A stretch of DNA of 34,080 nt from Verrucomicrobiota bacterium. Lineage in GTDB: Bacteria; Verrucomicrobiota; Kiritimatiellia; CAIQIC01. Where the stretch lies: assembly GCA_004321905.1 (NCBI GenBank), contig SCQF01000043.1, forward strand, positions 1 to 34,080, read 5' to 3'. The notes beneath the pieces were generated by a model. It did no database searches, was not told the origin of the DNA, and saw only the letters and a list, made by a program, of their open reading frames with translations. The translations under genes and the position numbers were made by a program. This document shows, one piece after another, positions 25,343 through 32,790 of this stretch; positions within the stretch are counted from its first letter, which is position 1, and every line of letters starts with the position of its first letter.

Positions 25343-25472
25343 TTTTTGTTTCTCGTCTTCTAGCTCACGGGTGGCGTTCAGCGGTGCGTCGGTGATGCCT
25401 GAAATATTGCGAACGTTTCCGCTGACTTTTCGGCGAGTCTTCGAGCCGTAAAAGCCGGCCGATGGTTTGCGC

Positions 25473-25847
25473 TCAAACTACATAGAATTCCCTGTAGACA
25501 CCAGTGACCTTTCCGTCTTGGGAGAAACTGATGTCGCGACGATCGAAACTGCCATCACTCCATGAATAACTCCAACCGCAATCGGGATAATCGCGGTCCC
25601 ACCTACGCACCGGTTCTCCGAGTATCCGCAGAACGTCCTCTTTTGTCATTCCACATCGAATCCTAGAGAACTTGGTCTCCGAGAAATTTGGTGCCCAGAC
25701 TGCATTATCTTCCCTGAAGATTGTTCGGAGGAACCCATCTGCGGGCCCATATCTGTATCGCGCCATGTTGTAGATCACAGGCGAAAAGATCAGAAAAAGT
25801 GTGGGAATTGTGAGTAGGGCGAATGGTTTGATCCATTTCATCTTCAT
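25473..25847 (-). CDS. BamE/SmpA-like small membrane-anchored protein
   Basis: A hydrophobic N-terminus (about 6-27, PFALLTIPTLFLIFSPVIY) without a lipobox anchors a C-terminal domain. It resembles the SmpA/OmlA/BamE fold: FSRIRCGMTKEDVLRILGEPVRRWD, then CGWSYSWSDGSFDRRDISFSQDGKVTGVYREFY. The GMTKEDVLRILGEP motif is the typical helix opening of such domains. The fold is used in outer-membrane assembly and in many unrelated small proteins, so function stays open. ATG 25847 (124 aa) is chosen, with 25841 and 25880 possible; none has a good ribosome binding site. The coding region and its flanks are visibly less GC-rich than the rest, which may mean recent acquisition. Confidence 0.6.
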   Translation of the reverse strand: MKMKWIKPFALLTIPTLFLIFSPVIYNMARYRYGPADGFLRTIFREDNAVWAPNFSETKFSRIRCGMTKEDVLRILGEPVRRWDRDYPDCGWSYSWSDGSFDRRDISFSQDGKVTGVYREFYVV

Positions 25848-25901
25848 GTGCGAACAGTTTGGTTGATCGAACAAATTCACTGGATACCAATACCTCTATA
25901 G

Positions 25902-26025
25902 CCGACAAATCTGCAAGATATTAATAACCGAGCAAGGGATGGCGTGTCGAATATCCTTGCCGGCAGGTGTTATCCGCCGGATTTGCAGGATAACACATGA
26001 AATATTGTGGTTATCTTGCAGTCGG
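25902..26025. repeat. Possible MITE-like module with nested inverted repeats
   Basis: Outer arms CCGAC...CTGCAAGATA...ATAACC (25902-25929) and GGTTATCTTGCAGTCGG (26009-26025) are imperfect inverted repeats. Between them sits a perfect 9-bp hairpin, GTGTTATCC (25967-25975) with GGATAACAC (25988-25996). The segment is AT-richer than its surroundings and holds no credible ORF. It could be a small non-autonomous element or a structured RNA. Confidence 0.35.
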
Positions 26026-26034
26026 ATATCAATG

Positions 26035-26085
26035 TTTTCCACGGGTTCGAAAAAGGAATAGGCCGGTTTTCCAAGCCTTGGGAAA
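26035..26085. repeat. Palindrome doublet 7 (diverged; upstream of the BamE-like gene)
   Basis: A decayed copy TTTTCCACGGGTTCGAAAAA at 26035-26054 and TTTTCCAAGCCTTGGGAAA at 26067-26085. The spacer is 12 bases and the centres are about 31 bp apart. Both copies carry mismatches, yet the doublet spacing is kept. Confidence 0.7.
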
Positions 26086-26092
26086 CTCGAAG

Positions 26093-26148
26093 GTGGGCCG
26101 CGTTGACCTCAGCGCGGCTGGCAGCGGCTTGAGGTCAAGCCGCTCCAC
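26093..26148. repeat. GC-rich double-hairpin element B
   Basis: Bounded by GTGG (26093-26096) and CCAC (26145-26148), it holds two tandem stem-loops. CCGCGTTGA cc TCAGCGCGG has one G:U-type mismatch. GCGGCTTGA gg TCAAGCCGC has perfect 9-bp arms. The loops are complementary (CC and GG). It lies just after the galM stop and, read on the minus strand, may also help end galM transcription. Its two-hairpin build parallels element A about 1 kb away. Confidence 0.6.
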
Positions 26149-26155
26149 TTCGTGG

Positions 26156-27304
26156 TCACTTGGTCGAGAAACGGTAGATCGTTGTCGTCTGATAGGTCTG
26201 GCCCGGACGTAAAATCGTTGGCGGGAAATTCGGATGGTTCGGCGAATCGGGGTAGTGCTGCGTTTCGAGGCAAAAGCCGTTGCGGAATTTATAGACCTTG
26301 CCGGCCTTGCCCGCCAGGGTGCCGTCGAGGAAGTTGCCGGAGTAGAACTGCACGCCCGGCTCGGTGGTCAGGACTTCCATGACGCGCCCGCGCTGCGGCT
26401 CCACGACGCGCGCGGCGCAGCACAGGTCGTCGCCGTCTTTGTCGAGCGCCCAGTTGTGGTCATAGCCGTTGCCGAATTTGAGTTGCTCGTCGCTTTGCGT
26501 AATGCGTGCGCCGATGGTTATGGGCTTGGTGAAGTCGAACGGCGTGCCTTTGACCGGGCGCAGCTCGCCGGTCGGGATTAGCGTGGCATCCACTGGCGTG
26601 AAGTGGCTGGCGTTGATTTGCATCTCGTGGCCAAGGATGTCGCCGTGGCCCTGACCCGCGAGATTGAAGTAGGAGTGATTGGTCAGGTTGACCACGGTGT
26701 CTTTGTCGGTGGTCGCGGTGTAATCAATCTTCACCTCGTTTTTGTCGGTCAGCGTATAAACGAGCTTCAGGGTCAGATCGCCGGGATAGCCTTCTTCGCC
26801 ATCCTTGCTGACGCGGGTAAAGACGACGGCGGGACCGGCGGCGGTCTGCATTTCTTTGGCCTGCCAGACCACTTTGTCGAAGCCCTTGAGTCCGCCGTGT
26901 AGCGAGTTCGGGCCATTGTTGGTGGCGAGGCAATAGGTCACGCCGTTCAGGCTGAAGTGGCCTTTGGCGATGCGGTTGCCGTAGCGGCCCACGATGCAGC
27001 CGAAGTAGGGGCTTTTCGTTTCATAGTCGGCGAGTTTGTCGAAACCGAGCACGACGTCGTCCAGCTTCCCGTTTTGATCCGGCACCTTGAGCGCGATGAT
27101 CGTCGCGCCATAGTTAATCGCCTTCATCTCGACGCCGTTATGGTTTTTCAGCGTATAGCAATCCACCGCGATGCCGTCTTGGGTTTTCCCGAAAGATTCC
27201 TTCATGATTTTGATCTCCGCTTTTTTGCTGCACAGGGAACAACACCCGGAAGCGCCCCAGCCGATCATCGCCGCCAACGCCAGTCGAACCGGTTTGCTGT
27301 TCAT
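26156..27304 (-). CDS. galM: Aldose 1-epimerase (galactose mutarotase), lipoprotein form
   Basis: GalM interconverts alpha and beta anomers of aldoses. The 382-residue protein has the family's GRYGNRIAKGHFSLNG and SLHGG with His136. NLTNHSYFNLAG carries the catalytic His210, and GYDHNWALD follows. FCLETQHYPDSPNHPNFP carries the catalytic Glu347. Unusually for bacteria in general, it begins with a lipoprotein-like signal (MNSKPVRLALAAMIGWGASGC, likely lipidated Cys21). It would therefore act in the periplasm or at the cell surface, as expected for cells digesting external polysaccharides. GGGAG precedes the ATG. A promoter with an inverted repeat in its spacer lies about 90 bases upstream. Confidence 0.95.
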   Translation of the reverse strand: MNSKPVRLALAAMIGWGASGCCSLCSKKAEIKIMKESFGKTQDGIAVDCYTLKNHNGVEMKAINYGATIIALKVPDQNGKLDDVVLGFDKLADYETKSPYFGCIVGRYGNRIAKGHFSLNGVTYCLATNNGPNSLHGGLKGFDKVVWQAKEMQTAAGPAVVFTRVSKDGEEGYPGDLTLKLVYTLTDKNEVKIDYTATTDKDTVVNLTNHSYFNLAGQGHGDILGHEMQINASHFTPVDATLIPTGELRPVKGTPFDFTKPITIGARITQSDEQLKFGNGYDHNWALDKDGDDLCCAARVVEPQRGRVMEVLTTEPGVQFYSGNFLDGTLAGKAGKVYKFRNGFCLETQHYPDSPNHPNFPPTILRPGQTYQTTTIYRFSTK

Positions 27305-27393
27305 CGTTTTCTCCCGCTGGGTGTTTATTGGCTTAAACTGCCGTCTATTCTTCGCCCTCGCGCGCCAAAATCCAGCTTTTTTTCGTCGGAGCG

Positions 27394-27422
27394 GATATAT
27401 GCAGATGTGTGCATATGGTCAA
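27394..27422 (-). promoter_or_regulatory. galM promoter with an inverted-repeat operator in the spacer
   Basis: On the minus strand TTGACC (27422-27417), 17 bases, TATATC (27399-27394). The spacer region holds a perfect inverted repeat ATATGCA-N6-TGCATAT (27397-27416), which also covers part of the -10 box. Such a placement is typical of a repressor operator. The leader to the galM ATG would be about 83 bases. Confidence 0.5.
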
Positions 27423-27430
27423 ATCTCCTG

Positions 27431-27482
27431 TTTCCAAGGCTTGGAAACAGGACGCGTTTCATTTTCCAACCCTTGGAAAAAA
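27431..27482. repeat. Palindrome doublet 8 (galM / FAD oxidase, divergent)
   Basis: TTTCCAAGGCTTGGAAA at 27431-27447 and TTTTCCAACCCTTGGAAAAAA at 27462-27482, centres about 32 bp apart. It lies directly beyond the galM -35 box and 47 bases before the FAD oxidase start. Confidence 0.87.
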
Positions 27483-27528
27483 CGCAAGTTGCCTAGACTC
27501 TCCGTCGGTTTTGACGCATATTCCCGGC

Positions 27529-29091
27529 ATGTTCAGCGATTTTATTTTTGAAAACGTTGCCGCCGAACATCCCGATTTCCTGCGCGACGAATCGCGCCGC
27601 ACCGGCCGTGCCGCCGCGCTCGCCATGCCGCGCACTGCAGAAGAACTCCGCGCCGCGCTGCAGCTGGCGCGCGCGCGTGGTTGGACGATCACGGCACAAG
27701 GCGGTCGTACTGGGTTGACCGGCGGTGCGGTGCCGGATGGCGGACTCATCATCAGTCTTGGTCGAATGAATCGCGTACTCGGTTTGCGACAGACCACGGA
27801 TGGCGCTTTCATGCTGACCGTTCAGCCGGGCGTTGTCTTGCAGGATTTACGGCGAATACTGGTTGCGCGCGAATTCGATACGCGCGGCTGGTCGGCGGAT
27901 TCGCTCGCCGTGCTCGAAGCGCTACGCGCCGCGCCACTGCAATTTTTTCCGCCCGACCCGACGGAAACCACGGCGACGCTCGGCGGCATGGCGGCGTGTA
28001 ACGCGTCCGGCGCGTGTACGTTTCGTTATGGCGCGACGCGCAACCACATCGCCGGATTTCGTCTGATGTTGGCCGATGGCGACGCGCTCGTGCTTCGGCG
28101 CGGCAAGGTCAAAGCGCAGGGCCGCGCGTTTGCGCTGGAAACGGAATCGCATCGAAAGTTCGCGGGCCACTTGCCCGCCTATGCGATGCCGCAAGTGAAG
28201 AATGCCGCGGGATATTTTGCCGCCGACAATATGGATTTGCTGGATTTATTCATTGGCGCGGAGGGCACGCTGGGAATTTTCACCGAGTTGGAACTGCGCC
28301 TGATGCCGGAGCCGGGCACGCGGTGGGGGCTGATGGCTTTTTTCCCCGATCAGACCCTGGCCGTACAGTTCGTCAATGCGGCGCGGGCCACGAACGACGC
28401 GCGTTTGGCCGCGCTGGAGTTTTTCGATGCGCGCGCGCTGGATTTGTTGCGTGCCGAGCGAGCACGAAGCGCTGCGCTTTTGGCCCTATCGGAACTCTCG
28501 CCGCATTTCCACACCGCGATCTATGCCGAAATTCATGCCGGGGATGATGACGCCGCGGCGGCGGTCACAGAGCAACTTTTGGCCTGCGGTGTTGATGAGA
28601 AAAATTCGTGGCTGGCGACGAACGCACACGACATGGAAAAATTCAAAGCATTCCGTCACGCGCTGCCGGAAGCAGTCAACGGCCTGATTGACGAACGTCG
28701 CAAAACCGAGCCGAGTCTGACCAAGCTCGGTACCGATATGGCCGTGCCAGACGCGTATCTCGACACGATTCTGGAGCGCTACGAACGTGATTTGCAGGCG
28801 GCGAATTTGGAGTACGTGATCTTTGGGCATATCGGCAACAATCACCTGCACGTGAACATCCTGCCGCGCAGCAGAGCGGACTATCAGCGCGGCCGCGAAC
28901 TTTATCTGGTGTGGGCGCGCGACGTGGTGCGGCTTGGCGGCACGGTCGCCGCCGAGCATGGCATTGGCAAGCTCAAGGCGCCGATGTTGGAAATCATGCT
29001 TGGCCCGCAGCGCATCGCCGAGATGCGCGCACTCAAGCGTGTTTTCGATCCTGCCGGCTGTCTCGGTCACGGCAATTTGTTCAGCACCTGA
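27529..29091 (+). CDS. FAD-linked oxidase, GlcD/D-lactate dehydrogenase type
   Basis: The 520-residue protein combines an FAD-binding PCMH domain with a FAD-oxidase C domain, as in GlcD, D-lactate dehydrogenase (cytochrome) and related 2-hydroxyacid oxidases. The flavin loop is ITAQGGRTGLTGGAVPDGG, followed by TVQPGVVLQDL and PPDPTETTATLGGMAACNASGACTFRYGATRNHI. The C-terminal domain has GTDMAVPDAYLD, FGHIGNNHLHVNILP and AAEHGIGKLKAPML, the usual substrate and metal-binding stretches. The exact substrate (glycolate, D-lactate, other) cannot be told. ATG 27529 is chosen; the longer in-frame start at 27409 would read through the palindrome doublet. There is no evident RBS. Confidence 0.9.
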   Translation: MFSDFIFENVAAEHPDFLRDESRRTGRAAALAMPRTAEELRAALQLARARGWTITAQGGRTGLTGGAVPDGGLIISLGRMNRVLGLRQTTDGAFMLTVQPGVVLQDLRRILVAREFDTRGWSADSLAVLEALRAAPLQFFPPDPTETTATLGGMAACNASGACTFRYGATRNHIAGFRLMLADGDALVLRRGKVKAQGRAFALETESHRKFAGHLPAYAMPQVKNAAGYFAADNMDLLDLFIGAEGTLGIFTELELRLMPEPGTRWGLMAFFPDQTLAVQFVNAARATNDARLAALEFFDARALDLLRAERARSAALLALSELSPHFHTAIYAEIHAGDDDAAAAVTEQLLACGVDEKNSWLATNAHDMEKFKAFRHALPEAVNGLIDERRKTEPSLTKLGTDMAVPDAYLDTILERYERDLQAANLEYVIFGHIGNNHLHVNILPRSRADYQRGRELYLVWARDVVRLGGTVAAEHGIGKLKAPMLEIMLGPQRIAEMRALKRVFDPAGCLGHGNLFST

Positions 29092-29096
29092 GCCGG

Positions 29097-29148
29097 TTTT
29101 TCCAAGGCTTGGAAAAGCCGGCGCGTCGGGTTTCCAATCCTTGGAAAA
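29097..29148. repeat. Palindrome doublet 9 (FAD oxidase / hemE)
   Basis: TTTTTCCAAGGCTTGGAAAA at 29097-29116 and TTTCCAATCCTTGGAAAA at 29131-29148, with centres about 33 bp apart. The second copy overlaps a possible -35 box for hemE. Confidence 0.87.
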
Positions 29149-29159
29149 CCGTGTATATT
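29131..29159 (+). promoter_or_regulatory. Possible hemE promoter using palindrome bases as -35
   Basis: TTTCCA (29131-29136, left arm of the second palindrome), a 17-base spacer and TATATT (29154-29159). The -10 matches five of six and the -35 four of six. A start near 29166 leaves about 28 bases before the ATG. Confidence 0.35.
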
Positions 29160-29193
29160 CGCTGCCGGATTTAATCGCGAGAGGAATTCTGGA

Positions 29194-30216
29194 ATGAACG
29201 TCCGCTTTCAAAATGCCGTGGCCGGTCGTGTGCAAAACACGCCGCCGATCTGGCTGATGCGGCAGGCGGGGCGCTATCACGCGCACTATCAAGCCTTGCG
29301 CCAAAAACATTCATTCATGGATTTGTGCAAGCAACCGGAGTTGGCGGTGGCGGTGGCGCTCGGTCCGGTGCAGGAATTTGATTTCGATGTGGCGATCCTT
29401 TTCTCTGATATTTTGTTTCCGCTGGAAGCGTTGGGTATGGACCTCGACTATACCGAAGAGGGGCCGCGTCTCGGATTCCATTTGACTGCGGATACACTGG
29501 GGCGGCTCAAGCCTGCCGCCGAGGCGATTCCGCAGTTGAAGTTCCAGCAGCAGGCGCTCGCGGCGACGCGCGCGGTGCTACCGGGCGAAAAAAGTTTGAT
29601 CGGTTTTGTGGGCGGACCGTGGACCATGTTTGTGTATGCGGTGGAAGGCAGTCACAGCGGCTCGCTGACGGCCGCGAAGCGGAGCACACCGCTATTGGAC
29701 TCATTTTATAAGACGTTGTTGCCGGTGATGGAGGCGAATATCCGGCAACAGCTTGAGGGTGGGGCCGAAGTGGTGATGCTTTTCGATACTGCGGCGGGCT
29801 TGCTCTCGCCGGCGTGTTTCCAGTCGTGGGCCGTGCCGGCGTTGGCGCGCTTGGCACGGGCCTTTCCCGGTCGGCTCGGCTATTACTCGCGCGACACGCA
29901 GCGGGCGTGCTTCGATCAGGCCTTTTTGAAGCTGCCGTGGGCGGGCATGGGCGTGGATCACCGCTGGGATTTGCGCGAGGCGCTTACACTGCGTAGTGGG
30001 GGCTTTGTGCAGGGGAATTTCGATCAGTCGCTTTTATTTTTGGAGGGCGCGGTTTTCGATCGTGTGCTGCGCGATTGGCTGGAACCGCTACGTCAATTGA
30101 CGCCGGAACAACGCCGCGGCTGGGTGTGCGGCTTGGGGCACGGCGTGTTGCCGGCGACACCGGAAGCCCATGTAAGACGATTTGTGAAAACCGTGCGGGA
30201 AGTTTTTCATGACTGA
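29194..30216 (+). CDS. hemE: Uroporphyrinogen decarboxylase
   Basis: HemE removes four carboxyl groups from uroporphyrinogen III to give coproporphyrinogen III. The 340-residue protein begins with PPIWLMRQAGRYHAHYQALRQKHSF, which carries the substrate-binding Arg residues. It continues with ILFSDILFPLEALGMDLDY with the catalytic Asp, GFVGGPWTMFVYAVEG, and QSWAVPALARLARAFPGRLGYYSRD. AGAGGA precedes the ATG. It is the first gene of the heme cluster; its stop overlaps the hemN start by eight bases. Confidence 0.96.
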   Translation: MNVRFQNAVAGRVQNTPPIWLMRQAGRYHAHYQALRQKHSFMDLCKQPELAVAVALGPVQEFDFDVAILFSDILFPLEALGMDLDYTEEGPRLGFHLTADTLGRLKPAAEAIPQLKFQQQALAATRAVLPGEKSLIGFVGGPWTMFVYAVEGSHSGSLTAAKRSTPLLDSFYKTLLPVMEANIRQQLEGGAEVVMLFDTAAGLLSPACFQSWAVPALARLARAFPGRLGYYSRDTQRACFDQAFLKLPWAGMGVDHRWDLREALTLRSGGFVQGNFDQSLLFLEGAVFDRVLRDWLEPLRQLTPEQRRGWVCGLGHGVLPATPEAHVRRFVKTVREVFHD

Positions 30217-31555
30217 TAGTTTTGAAAAGTATGATTTGCCGGTTCCGCGGTACACGAGTTATCCCACTGTGCCGTATTGGTCGGGTGCGTTGCCGACCGA
30301 TGTGTGGCTGGAAAATGTTCGGCGGGTGCTGGCCGAACCGGCAACGGCGTGGTCCCTGTATATCCACGTTCCGTTTTGCGAGAGCCAGTGCACCTTTTGT
30401 GGTTGCAACAACATCATCAGCCGTAGTCACGACCGTGAATCGCCCTACGTGGAGCACGTGCTGAAGGAATGGGCGCTCTATCGCGCCGCCGCGCCGCAAC
30501 TGATCGGGCGCACGCTGCGACATGTGCACGTGGGTGGCGGCTCGCCCACCTATTTGACGCCCGAAAATTTCCGTCGCTTGCTAACGCCCATTTTACAGGT
30601 GGTGCAAAAGGATCAGCGTGAGTTCGAGGGGGCGATTGAAGTTGACCCGCGAACGACATCACTCGAAAAACTGACCACCTATCGGGCGCTGGGCTTCAAC
30701 CGCGTCAGCATCGGCATTCAAGATTTTGAGCCGGAAGTGCAGCGTTTGGTCAATCGCATGCAGCCCTACGAAATGACGGCCGACATCAACCGCTTGGCTC
30801 GTGAATTGGGCTTCACGGGTGTCAACTTTGATTTGATTTACGGCCTGCCCAAGCAATCGGCGGAATCGTTCCGGCGTACGGCGGAACAAACCGTGGCGAT
30901 GCGGCCCGACCGCATCGCCTTGTATAGCTTCGCGTTGGTGCCGTGGATCAAGCGGCAACACCGCATCTTCAAGGATGAGGATTTGCCGCGCAAGGCGGTG
31001 AAGTGGGAACTATATCGCATCGCCCGTTCCATTTTCCTCTCCGCCGGCTACGTGGAAGTCGGCATGGATCATTTTGCGCTGCCCACCGATTCGCTGGCGG
31101 AAGCTCTGCGGCAAGGCCGGTTGCATCGCAATTTCATGGGCTACACCAACCAGCGCACCGATCTCGTGTTGGGTTTGGGTATGAGTTCGATTTCGGAGAC
31201 GCCGTGGAGTTTCCACCAGAATGAAAAGGACTTGATCAAATATTCGGTAGAAATTGATGCCGGTAAAATCCCCACGCTCCGCGGGCATATGCTCACTGAA
31301 GATGATCGTCATCGTCGGGAACAGATTTTGAAGTTGATGACGACCTTCCGCGTGAGCTTTGTCTCCCCGGAAGAAGCCGCTGCCGCGCGCGAATTTCTGA
31401 CCGAGATGATCCAGGACGGTTTTGTGGGAATGAATGAGCAAGAAATGTGGCTGACGGCGACAGGCCGTCCATTCCTGCGGATCGCCTGTCTCTTTTTTGA
31501 CCAACGGCTGCGGGATAAGCAGCCGGAGGGGCGGTTGTTTTCGCAGGCGGTTTGA
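30209..31555 (+). CDS. hemN: Oxygen-independent coproporphyrinogen III dehydrogenase
   Basis: HemN is the radical SAM enzyme that converts coproporphyrinogen III to protoporphyrinogen IX without oxygen. The 448-residue protein has the HemN-specific N-terminus PVPRYTSYPTVPYW and the Fe-S motif CxxxCxxCxC (Cys57, 61, 64, 66). Further landmarks are HVGGGSPTYL, VSIGIQDFEPEVQRLVNRMQ, GVNFDLIYGLP and the HemN-type VGMDHFALPTDSLAEA and FMGYTNQRTDLVLGLGMSSIS. These separate it from HemW. It overlaps hemE by eight bases and is followed by hemY after 11 bases. Confidence 0.95.
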   Translation: MTDSFEKYDLPVPRYTSYPTVPYWSGALPTDVWLENVRRVLAEPATAWSLYIHVPFCESQCTFCGCNNIISRSHDRESPYVEHVLKEWALYRAAAPQLIGRTLRHVHVGGGSPTYLTPENFRRLLTPILQVVQKDQREFEGAIEVDPRTTSLEKLTTYRALGFNRVSIGIQDFEPEVQRLVNRMQPYEMTADINRLARELGFTGVNFDLIYGLPKQSAESFRRTAEQTVAMRPDRIALYSFALVPWIKRQHRIFKDEDLPRKAVKWELYRIARSIFLSAGYVEVGMDHFALPTDSLAEALRQGRLHRNFMGYTNQRTDLVLGLGMSSISETPWSFHQNEKDLIKYSVEIDAGKIPTLRGHMLTEDDRHRREQILKLMTTFRVSFVSPEEAAAAREFLTEMIQDGFVGMNEQEMWLTATGRPFLRIACLFFDQRLRDKQPEGRLFSQAV

Positions 31556-31566
31556 TGGGGTGAGCT

Positions 31567-32790
31567 ATGGGCCAAAAAACTGTGCAAATTGTGGGGGCCG
31601 GTTTTGCCGGCTTGAGTTTGGCGTGGCTATTGGCCCGGTGCGGTTGCCGGGTGGAAATCCGGGAACGGGCGGCGCGCGTGGGCGGATTGCTCGGCACGCA
31701 TCGCGTGGCCAGCGGTACCGCCGAGGCCGGAGCCAACGGCATTTTGGTGACCGCGCGGCTCGTGGAGCTTTGCCGGGAGATTGGTGTAGAACCCTTGTTC
31801 GCATTGAAGGCTTCCAAGCGCCGCTATATTTGGCGTGGCGCGCCGACTCGTTGGCCGCTGACGGTGGGCGAGACGGCGAGTTTGGTCGGGCGCATGGCGG
31901 CGAAGCTGCTCTTCAACCGTCGCGCGTTGCGACCCGTCGCTGGCGAAACTTTGGATGCATGGGGACGACGCAATCTAGGTCAAGGTGCGGCTGATTTCCT
32001 GTTGGCGCCGGCCCTGCAGGGCATTTATGCCGGTGATTCCAAGCGGATGAGCGCGTCGCTGATTCTGAATCCGCTGCTTTTCAAAAAACGGGGCAAAGGC
32101 GATCCGCATGGGTTGGTTTCTTTCCGTGGTGGTATGCAGGATTTAGTGGATGCGCTGGAGCGAAAAGGTCGGGAAGCTGGCGTCGTTTTCCATCAGCAGC
32201 AAGTCACACCGGAGGATTTGGCACAACCACCGCCGTCGGGAACAGAGCGTGTCGTGGCAACGTCGGCGTGGGACGCCGCTGCGTTGCTCACGGGCTGTGC
32301 GCCCGCGCTGGCCGCGAAGCTACGGACGGTGGAGGTTCTCCCGCTGGTGGCGGTCACCGTTTTCTTCCGTATCCAGCAAAATAAATATCCCGGCTTCGGT
32401 TGTCTCTTCCCGGCGAATGCGCCGACACGGGCGCTTGGCGCGCTGATGAATTCCTACATCTTCGCAGGCCGGGCCGGCATCTACAACGAGACGTGGATTT
32501 TTGGCGGCGCGCGCGATGGTGCCGCGATCAACCTGACCGATCAGGAACTCATTACTGAAATTACTGGGAGCCGGCAGCGTCTCTTTGGACTGGCCAGCGA
32601 CATGGTGGAATCCAAGATAACCCGGTGGCCGCAGGCGTTGCCACACTACACCCTGCCGTGGGAAACCACGCTACAGACTTTGCCCGAACTCCCGGGGCTG
32701 CATTTGCACGGGAACTGGCTGGGCGGTATCGGGCTGAGTCACATTCTGGATCGCAGTCACCTGCTCGCCGAAAGGATTACGCGTGCCTAA
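31567..32790 (+). CDS. hemY: Protoporphyrinogen oxidase (HemY type, FAD-dependent)
   Basis: HemY oxidises protoporphyrinogen IX to protoporphyrin IX with oxygen as acceptor. The protein has the dinucleotide fold IVGAGFAGLSLAWLL and the flavin-amine-oxidase pattern RVGGLLGTHRVASGTAEAGANGILV. GETLDAWGRRNLGQGAADFLLAPALQGIYAGDSKRMSA resembles the middle of HemY. The C-terminal LHLHGNWLGGIGLSHILDRSHLLAERI is the usual FAD-contacting end. At 407 residues it is slightly shorter than many HemY (about 450-470). The gene stops eight bases into hemH. The position between hemN and hemH supports the role; other FAD amine oxidases would not be expected here. Confidence 0.92.
   Translation: MGQKTVQIVGAGFAGLSLAWLLARCGCRVEIRERAARVGGLLGTHRVASGTAEAGANGILVTARLVELCREIGVEPLFALKASKRRYIWRGAPTRWPLTVGETASLVGRMAAKLLFNRRALRPVAGETLDAWGRRNLGQGAADFLLAPALQGIYAGDSKRMSASLILNPLLFKKRGKGDPHGLVSFRGGMQDLVDALERKGREAGVVFHQQQVTPEDLAQPPPSGTERVVATSAWDAAALLTGCAPALAAKLRTVEVLPLVAVTVFFRIQQNKYPGFGCLFPANAPTRALGALMNSYIFAGRAGIYNETWIFGGARDGAAINLTDQELITEITGSRQRLFGLASDMVESKITRWPQALPHYTLPWETTLQTLPELPGLHLHGNWLGGIGLSHILDRSHLLAERITRA

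Noticed and set aside
27409-27528. Upstream start of the FAD oxidase
   Set aside because: The extension translates the palindrome doublet and the galM promoter and has no family similarity.
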